Origin: an uncultured Lachnospiraceae bacterium
GTDB lineage: Bacteria; Bacillota; Clostridia; Lachnospirales; Lachnospiraceae
Direction of reading: 5' to 3'
Assembly (NCBI GenBank): GCA_910585005.1
Contig: CAJUCN010000042.1
Location: forward strand, 1 to 11,276
DNA length: 11,276 nt
The position numbers were made by a program, and so were the translations under genes. Below are positions 6,849 through 11,276 of the stretch, one piece after another (positions within the stretch are counted from its first letter, which is position 1; each line of letters begins with the position of its first letter). Under the pieces are notes generated by a model. It worked only from the letters and a program-made list of their open reading frames with translations, was not told the DNA's origin and did no database searches.

Positions 6849-8675
6849 TTGAGAAAAGGAATTTCTAAGCAAAAAAGGTATTTGATAGAGAAAAGGGTAA
6901 AAGGAAAAGTGGCAGGCAGCCTGCTCCTTCTGGGGATGCTTGCCGGAGCGGCAGGGAGCGGTGTGCCAGTGCACGGACAAGAGGCAGCCGGCAAAGTAGT
7001 TGTCACGGATATTTACCATATACATAGGGGAAACCCGTCTGCAAAAGGCGGGTGCTACCAGGAGGAGATTCCCCATGTCCACCAGGGCAATGAGGCGCAA
7101 GGAGGGGCTTGTTATCAGACCCCTGTCTTACATGTGCACCAGGGGGAGGAAACTTCCGGCACCGGATGCTATACCCACGTGGTGTATCATATCCATGACG
7201 GAGATGAGGGAAGGGCAGGAGACTGTTATGCCGCCTGCTATCATACCCATGAGGATAGCTGCTATGAGAATAAGATCTGTACGATCCGCTATACCAAAGG
7301 GGAAGTGACAGGAAGCAGTATCCAGGACTGTGATGAGCATGGATCCTATGAGCATGAGAGGGCTGCCGGGATGGCGGCTCATGAGAACTGCAAAGCAGGG
7401 GACGTGGAAGTGCAACTGGAATATTGCGCGGGATGCGGGCCTATGACATACAGCTATCATACATACAAAGAAGCGGTCTGCGGCACAGATACAGATCAGC
7501 CTGTAGGATACGAGAAAATTTGTGGAAAAGAGGAAAATACCATAGAGGGATATGAGACTGCCTGTGGTTTTGAGGAAGGGGCGGTATCAGGTTACCAGCT
7601 TTCTTGTGAAAAGAAGACGGAGGGCTATAAAAGGAACTGTGGCCTTGAGGATGATGAGCCATGCGGCAGGCTGGTCATTACCAATGAAACCATAGACCGT
7701 CAGGAAACGGTTACCGTAAGCGCCCGCATGGAGGATCTCTCAGGAGGAAAGCTTATCTTAAGCGATAGGCCTTTTGTGTGGTATGACGAAACAGGAAAAT
7801 GCATCGGCGACGGCAAGACCATTGAGGTGAGACAAAATGGAAGATATACGGCAGAGCTAAGACTTCAAAATAAAGATGTGGATGAACAAGGGTTAAAAAG
7901 CAGCATTTTGGTAGATAATGTACTGGCCAGGACGGAGGTTTCCCCTTCCCCGGACAGTGAAAAGACTCCGGTTCCCGGATCCACGCCGGCAGCGTCTCCC
8001 AAAAAAGAAAGGCCGGATCCACAGCCTACAGAAGCGCCCTCCGAAAAGGAGCCTTCCGGAGAAGAAAATCCGTCCCCTTTGCCCACGGCATCGCCCACGC
8101 CGACAAGGCAGGTTCCGGAGGCGCAAGGAGAGGATCATGATCTAACAGGAAACGCCCACCGTCCATCGGAGAAACGGCAAGGGGGGCAGGATCCTGGCGG
8201 AGAGATGACAGGCTCCCTGGATAAAAAAGCTCCTGTGGCTTTAAAGGAGATACAAAAGAAAGAACCGCCCCAAAAGATGGCTGCATTATCCGTTTCCGGG
8301 GAGATAAAAAAGATCGGTTTCTGGCAGAGGGTGTTTGCCATCCCGGAAGTCAGAATAATTGCCATCGCCGCCGGGGTGTTGTTACTCATATCCGGTTTAC
8401 TTCTTTTGCTGCTTTTTGTCTGCAATAGCGTGAGGTTGTATAATGATGACGGGGAAGGCAGGTTTTTTTACCTGGGACGCTGCCCTATCCGGCTGGAAGA
8501 AGATGGTTATGCAATGACAATATCAGAAAAGGCGGTGGAAAAGTCCTATACGAACCGTTACTGCATTCGGCCGGGTTTCTTCCGGCTGGGAAAAGGAGAG
8601 CAGGAGATTTTGGTGTATAAAGATACGAAAAGGACCGGGGTGGCCCTGGACCGGGAAATGATCTTTATGATTTAA
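6849..8675 (+). CDS. Exported membrane-anchored His/Cys-repeat protein, function unknown
   Basis: 608 residues from TTG 6849, chosen because CGGAGG (6838-6843) sits 5 nt upstream; the in-frame ATG at 6813 lies inside the terminator stem. A signal peptide spans residues 1 to about 43. Four 19-residue repeats follow (55-130), each with HxH (57/59, 76/78, 95/97, 114/116) and Cys-Tyr (C69, C88, C107, C126), then another CYHTHxxxCY. A CAGC pair (193-196) precedes a second series of GYxxxCGxE repeats (220-264). Next come an Ig-like beta-rich stretch (about 274-360), a Pro/Ser/Thr-rich stalk (about 365-440), one membrane helix (501-525) and an 83-residue, probably cytoplasmic, tail. No sortase motif is seen. 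Regular His/Cys spacing suggests metal binding or disulphide bonding outside the cell; this is inference. The gene has its own promoter and attenuated leader and seems monocistronic. Confidence 0.8.
   Translation: MRKGISKQKRYLIEKRVKGKVAGSLLLLGMLAGAAGSGVPVHGQEAAGKVVVTDIYHIHRGNPSAKGGCYQEEIPHVHQGNEAQGGACYQTPVLHVHQGEETSGTGCYTHVVYHIHDGDEGRAGDCYAACYHTHEDSCYENKICTIRYTKGEVTGSSIQDCDEHGSYEHERAAGMAAHENCKAGDVEVQLEYCAGCGPMTYSYHTYKEAVCGTDTDQPVGYEKICGKEENTIEGYETACGFEEGAVSGYQLSCEKKTEGYKRNCGLEDDEPCGRLVITNETIDRQETVTVSARMEDLSGGKLILSDRPFVWYDETGKCIGDGKTIEVRQNGRYTAELRLQNKDVDEQGLKSSILVDNVLARTEVSPSPDSEKTPVPGSTPAASPKKERPDPQPTEAPSEKEPSGEENPSPLPTASPTPTRQVPEAQGEDHDLTGNAHRPSEKRQGGQDPGGEMTGSLDKKAPVALKEIQKKEPPQKMAALSVSGEIKKIGFWQRVFAIPEVRIIAIAAGVLLLISGLLLLLLFVCNSVRLYNDDGEGRFFYLGRCPIRLEEDGYAMTISEKAVEKSYTNRYCIRPGFFRLGKGEQEILVYKDTKRTGVALDREMIFMI
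7011..7238 (+). repeat. Four tandem 57-bp units encoding HxH...CY repeats
   Basis: Four units of exactly 57 bp (19 codons) encode residues 55-130. His-x-His and Cys-Tyr recur with no spacing change, while the remaining positions and the DNA have diverged. This points to old duplications kept by selection on the His and Cys positions. Confidence 0.85.
7506..7640 (+). repeat. Four GYxxxC repeats of 14, 14 and 11 residue spacing
   Basis: Residues 220-264 hold four GY-(3)-C units starting at G220, G234, G248 and G259, with Cys at 225, 239, 253 and 264; three of the four read CG. The series is distinct from the upstream 19-residue repeats and has no histidines. Confidence 0.7.
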
Positions 8676-8683
8676 AAAAATTC

Positions 8684-8712
8684 TTGCTTTTGGGGAATGA
8701 ACGTGATAGACT
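8684..8712 (+). promoter_or_regulatory. Candidate promoter of the amino-acid ABC transporter operon
   Basis: TTGCTT (8684-8689), 17 bp, then TAGACT (8707-8712), preceded by TG in extended -10 position (8704-8705). Both hexamers are imperfect. The expected start near 8719 would place the palindrome at 8732-8745 just downstream, a sensible operator position. Confidence 0.4.
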
Positions 8713-8731
8713 CATACTGTTTATAAGTGAG

Positions 8732-8745
8732 TGCATAATTATGCA
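8732..8745. promoter_or_regulatory. ARG-box-like operator palindrome
   Basis: TGCATAATTATGCA is a perfect 14-bp palindrome, differing from the ArgR/AhrC core TGAATAATTATTCA only at one symmetric pair of positions. A second, overlapping inverted repeat (GCATAA 8743-8748 with TTATGC 8754-8759) follows. It stands 53 bp before an amino-acid binding protein gene. Arginine-dependent control by ArgR is a plausible reading. The regulator itself is not in the window. Confidence 0.5.
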
Positions 8746-8798
8746 TAAAAAGCTTATGCCTGTGACTGAAAAGGAGCAGACAGGAATGGAGGAGAGTT

Positions 8799-9707
8799 AT
8801 GAAAAAATTTTTAGCGTTATTCTTGGCAGGGGTTCTGGCTATGAGCCTGCTTACTGCCTGCGGCGGCAAGGATGCAGCCCAGACAGATTCAGGGAACAAT
8901 GAGGTTGAGGATACGGCACAGCCGGAGGCGGACGCAGCCCAGCCTGAAACAGATGAGACAGAAGATGCGGCGCAGCCTGAAACAAATGAGGCGCAAGATG
9001 GGACAGAAGATAGGGCAGGATCAGAGGCCATTGCAGACGGAGTGCTTACCGTTGGCACGAACGCAGAGTTCCCGCCTTTTGAGTATGTGGGCGATGACGG
9101 GCAGCCAGACGGATTTGACGTTGCGCTGATCAAGGCGATCGGCGAGAAGCTGGGCGTACAGGTAGAAGTGGAAAATATGGAGTTTGATTCCCTGGTTGCT
9201 TCTATCGGCAATAAGATCGATGTGGCGATTGCAGGTATGACGGTGACAGAGGAGCGGAAAAATTCCGTTGATTTTTCTGACGCTTACTATGATGCGCTTC
9301 AGTATGTGATTGTTCCGGAGGGGTCAGAGATTGCAACCTTTGATGACCTTGCAGGCAAGACGATCGGGGTGCAGTTAGGTACGACAGGCGATTTCATTGC
9401 AAGCGATGATGTGGATGGAGCTTCTGTTTCCCAGTACAACAAGGCGGTTGATGCAGTAAATGACCTGATCAATGGCAGGGTGGACTGTGTGATCATTGAT
9501 AAGAACCCGGCCCTTGTGTTTGAAGAGAAATTTGCAGGCCAGGTGAAGGCTCTTGACGGTGCCCAATTTAATTTTGAAGTGGAAAATTATGCAATTGCAC
9601 TGCCTAAGGGAGATACCGCATTGGCTGAACAGATCAACACGGCATTGCAGGAGATCAAAGCGGACGGAACTTTTGATAAACTGGTTGAGGAATATATTGG
9701 CCAGTAA
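8799..9707 (+). CDS. Polar amino-acid ABC transporter substrate-binding lipoprotein (SBP family 3)
   Basis: 302 residues; ATG 8799 follows GGAGGAG. The lipoprotein signal ends in LTAC with predicted lipidated Cys21. An acidic, low-complexity linker (about 24-75) contains an 11-residue duplication (46-56 and 57-67). From about residue 80 the protein has the bilobed family 3 fold: GTNAEFPPFEYV opening, GFDVALIKAI, then TVTEERKNSVDFSDAYY, whose TxxR arginine binds the ligand carboxylate in this family. An acidic IDKNPA motif near the end of lobe 2 usually contacts the amino group. It captures a polar amino acid outside the cell and delivers it to the permease and ATPase encoded next. The ARG-box-like site upstream favours arginine, but glutamine, lysine, histidine or cystine cannot be excluded. 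Confidence 0.9.
   Translation: MKKFLALFLAGVLAMSLLTACGGKDAAQTDSGNNEVEDTAQPEADAAQPETDETEDAAQPETNEAQDGTEDRAGSEAIADGVLTVGTNAEFPPFEYVGDDGQPDGFDVALIKAIGEKLGVQVEVENMEFDSLVASIGNKIDVAIAGMTVTEERKNSVDFSDAYYDALQYVIVPEGSEIATFDDLAGKTIGVQLGTTGDFIASDDVDGASVSQYNKAVDAVNDLINGRVDCVIIDKNPALVFEEKFAGQVKALDGAQFNFEVENYAIALPKGDTALAEQINTALQEIKADGTFDKLVEEYIGQ
8934..8999 (+). repeat. Two tandem 33-bp units in the acidic linker
   Basis: Units 8934-8966 and 8967-8999 encode AAQPETDETED and AAQPETNEAQD. The repeat keeps the reading frame and lies in the flexible tether between the lipid anchor and the binding domain, so its copy number probably varies between strains. Confidence 0.8.
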
Positions 9708-9720
9708 ACGGCTATAAAGT

Positions 9721-9761
9721 AAAAGAGGGTAGCTGCATTTATGGGCATGCTATCCTCTTTT
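9721..9761. terminator. Intercistronic hairpin between binding-protein and permease genes
   Basis: AAAAGAGGGTAGC (9721-9733) pairs with GCTATCCTCTTTT (9749-9761) over 13 bp with one G-U pair and a 15-nt loop. The T run is part of the stem. It probably acts as a partial terminator or mRNA stabiliser, giving more binding protein than permease, as is common in such operons. Confidence 0.6.
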
Positions 9762-9783
9762 GGAAAAGAAAGGAATTTATGAT

Positions 9784-10485
9784 ATGCAGGCATGGTTTGA
9801 AAAAGCATCCCAACTGTTCCAGCTTGCCTTTGTCTCGGGAGACAGGTGGAAACTTTATATAAGTGGTCTTGGAGTGACGCTTGAAATTGCATTTTTTGCG
9901 GCGGTACTGGGACTGATCATAGGAACGATCGTGGCGCTTATGAAGCTTTCCACGAACCGGAAAGGAAAAAAGACGGTATGGGCTTGGATTGCCAATGCCT
10001 ATATTGACGTTATCCGGGGGACGCCTTCGGTGTTACAGCTTCTTATTATGTGGTTTATCATTATGAAAAGCTGTAAAAATGGAGTTCTGGTTGCTGTCTT
10101 GTCTTTTGGAATCAACAGCGGCGCTTATGTAGCGGAAATCGTGCGGGCCGGGATTTTGGCGGTGGATAAGGGGCAGACGGAAGCAGGGAGATCCCTGGGG
10201 CTTTCAAAGGTGCAGACCATGATCTACATTATTTTGCCACAGGCCATCAAAAATGTGCTGCCGCCTATTGGAAATGAATTTATCGTGCTTCTTAAGGAAA
10301 CGGCCATTGTAGGGTATGTGAGCCTGACTGACCTGACCAGAACGGCAAGCCAGATATCTTCCAGGACTTATGAGGCGTTTATGCCGCTGATTGGCGCTGC
10401 AGTCATTTACTTTGTGATCATAAAAATTCTTACGGTACTGCTTGAACAACTGGAAAGGAGGCTTCGCAGAAGTGATAATCGTTAA
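9784..10485 (+). CDS. Polar amino-acid ABC transporter permease (HisM/GlnP type)
   Basis: 233 residues from ATG 9784, chosen because AAAGGA (9769-9774) lies 9 nt upstream; an upstream in-frame TTG at 9760 falls in the hairpin stem. The protein has about five hydrophobic segments, the VIRGTP motif characteristic of His/Glu/Gln/Arg permeases, and the EAA loop in the form EAGRSLGLSKVQT...LPQA, which docks onto the ATPase. Permeases of this type form homo- or heterodimers; as only one permease gene is present, a homodimer is likely. The 3' end overlaps the ATPase start by 14 bp, indicating coupled translation. Confidence 0.9.
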   Translation: MQAWFEKASQLFQLAFVSGDRWKLYISGLGVTLEIAFFAAVLGLIIGTIVALMKLSTNRKGKKTVWAWIANAYIDVIRGTPSVLQLLIMWFIIMKSCKNGVLVAVLSFGINSGAYVAEIVRAGILAVDKGQTEAGRSLGLSKVQTMIYIILPQAIKNVLPPIGNEFIVLLKETAIVGYVSLTDLTRTASQISSRTYEAFMPLIGAAVIYFVIIKILTVLLEQLERRLRRSDNR

Positions 10486-11194
10486 GGACCTACATAAAAA
10501 ATTTGAAGGCAATCATGTGCTCCGGGGCGTAAATTATCATGTACGCCAAGGGGAAAAAATTGTTGTGATCGGACCTTCCGGTTCTGGCAAGAGCACATTT
10601 CTTCGATGCCTGAATCTTTTGGAGACACCCACCAGTGGGGAAATCTGGTTTGACGGAAAACTGATCACGGATCCCAAGGTGGACATTGACAAAGTCCGGG
10701 AACATATGGGCATGGTGTTCCAAAATTTTAATTTGTTCAACAACCTTTCCATTATGGATAATATCACCCTTGCACCGGTCAAGCTGAAGCTTATGGGAAA
10801 AGAAGAGGCAAAGGAAAAGGCGTTGTCTCTCTTAGAAAGGGTGGGATTAAAAGAAAAGGCGGATGCTTATCCAAGCCAGCTATCGGGGGGACAAAAGCAA
10901 AGGATTGCCATTGTGCGGTCGCTTGCAATGAATCCCCGGGTAATGCTTTTTGACGAGCCTACATCGGCCCTTGACCCGGAAATGGTAGGAGAAGTTTTGG
11001 ATGTTATGAAGGAACTTGCAGAAAGCGGCATGACGATGGTCGTGGTAACCCATGAAATGGGTTTTGCAAGGGAAGTGGGGACGAAGGTATTGTTTATGGA
11101 TGAAGGGGTTATTATGGAAGAAAACACGCCCACGGAGTTTTTTGGCAATCCCCAGTGTCAAAGGCTTCAGGATTTCCTTTCCAAGGTTTTATAA
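10472..11194 (+). CDS. Polar amino-acid ABC transporter ATP-binding protein (GlnQ/ArtR-like)
   Basis: 240 residues, the normal length for the family, from GTG 10472. AAAGGAGG (10454-10461) lies 10 nt upstream, whereas the longer in-frame ATG at 10442 has no ribosome site and would run far into the permease gene. All ABC ATPase motifs are intact: Walker A GPSGSGKST (34-42), a Q-loop in VFQNFNLF, signature LSGGQKQR (137-144), Walker B VMLFDE with catalytic E162, D-loop SALD, and switch H194. It powers uptake through the permease encoded just before it and is the last gene of the operon. Confidence 0.93.
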   Translation: MIIVKDLHKKFEGNHVLRGVNYHVRQGEKIVVIGPSGSGKSTFLRCLNLLETPTSGEIWFDGKLITDPKVDIDKVREHMGMVFQNFNLFNNLSIMDNITLAPVKLKLMGKEEAKEKALSLLERVGLKEKADAYPSQLSGGQKQRIAIVRSLAMNPRVMLFDEPTSALDPEMVGEVLDVMKELAESGMTMVVVTHEMGFAREVGTKVLFMDEGVIMEENTPTEFFGNPQCQRLQDFLSKVL

Positions 11195-11228
11195 GTGCAT
11201 TTCATGATGCGCCGCCCTCATTGAAGTG

Positions 11229-11276
11229 AACCCCTTTTATTAGACAAAAATGAAAGTCTAATAAAAGGGGTTATTT
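11229..11276. terminator. Operon-end terminator, perfect 17-bp hairpin
   Basis: Arms 11229-11245 and 11256-11272 are perfectly complementary, with a 10-nt A-rich loop (11246-11255). The run CCCCTTTTATTAGAC and its complement make the stem. A short T-rich tail (TTATTT) follows at the window edge. On the minus strand the stem is also followed by T-rich sequence only weakly, so it mainly terminates the transporter operon. Confidence 0.8.

Noticed and set aside
8672..9211. Minus-strand frame of 179 codons opposite the binding-protein gene
   Set aside because: It is an antisense shadow of a clear family 3 binding protein; its Ser/Ala-rich sequence mirrors the acidic linker repeats.
9760..9783. 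TTG at 9760 as start of the permease
   Set aside because: It falls in the hairpin stem; ATG 9784 has an AAAGGA site at good spacing and gives the normal family N-terminus.
10442..10471. ATG at 10442 as start of the ATPase
   Set aside because: No ribosome site, and it adds residues not found in the family; GTG 10472 follows AAAGGAGG.

Overview
The window looks like chromosomal DNA of a Firmicute of the Clostridia, most likely a Lachnospiraceae-type gut bacterium. The basis is moderate GC content, strong purine-rich ribosome binding sites, SPase II lipoproteins with Gram-positive style linkers, a TetM-like GTPase carrying a C-terminal YacP/Rae1-type NYN nuclease domain, and several T-tailed intrinsic terminators. 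The genus is inferred from general resemblance only. No rRNA, tRNA, CRISPR array or intact transposase gene was seen.

Layout. Positions 1-2511 (+) hold the 3' part of a large translational GTPase of the tetracycline ribosomal-protection/EF-G family, fused to a Rae1-like ribonuclease domain. Its G1 and switch I region lies upstream of the window. Its end overlaps tail-to-tail by 45 bp with a minus-strand pair, read in the order lipoprotein (5135-4080) then GT-C type membrane glycosyltransferase (4062-2467). A short divergent AT-rich spacer separates that pair from a plus-strand membrane acyltransferase (5217-6329). The lipoprotein, glycosyltransferase and acyltransferase could together decorate a cell-surface polymer, but this is inferred only from their families and adjacency.

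Positions 6330-6848 contain no convincing protein gene. The first part (about 6321-6655) is a palindromic, MITE-like element with nested inverted repeats and an inverted pair of 56-bp units; its left terminal repeat contains the acyltransferase stop codon. The second part holds a strong promoter (TTGACA, 18-bp spacer, extended -10), an approximately 80-nt structured leader or small RNA, and an intrinsic terminator, all before the TTG start of the next gene at 6849. That gene encodes an exported, membrane-anchored protein with four exact-period 19-residue HxH...CY repeats, a second Cys-containing repeat series, an Ig-like stretch, a Pro/Ser/Thr-rich stalk, one membrane helix and a small C-terminal cytoplasmic domain. 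I do not recognise its function.

Positions 8676-11276 form a self-contained polar amino-acid ABC transporter operon. It has an upstream ARG-box-like palindrome, a family 3 substrate-binding lipoprotein, an intercistronic hairpin, a HisM/GlnP-type permease, a GlnQ-type ATPase that overlaps the permease gene, and a perfect 17-bp hairpin that closes the operon. The solute is probably arginine or another polar amino acid.

The most interesting items are the ribosome-directed GTPase-nuclease fusion, the His/Cys repeat surface protein with its attenuated leader, and the nested palindromic element.
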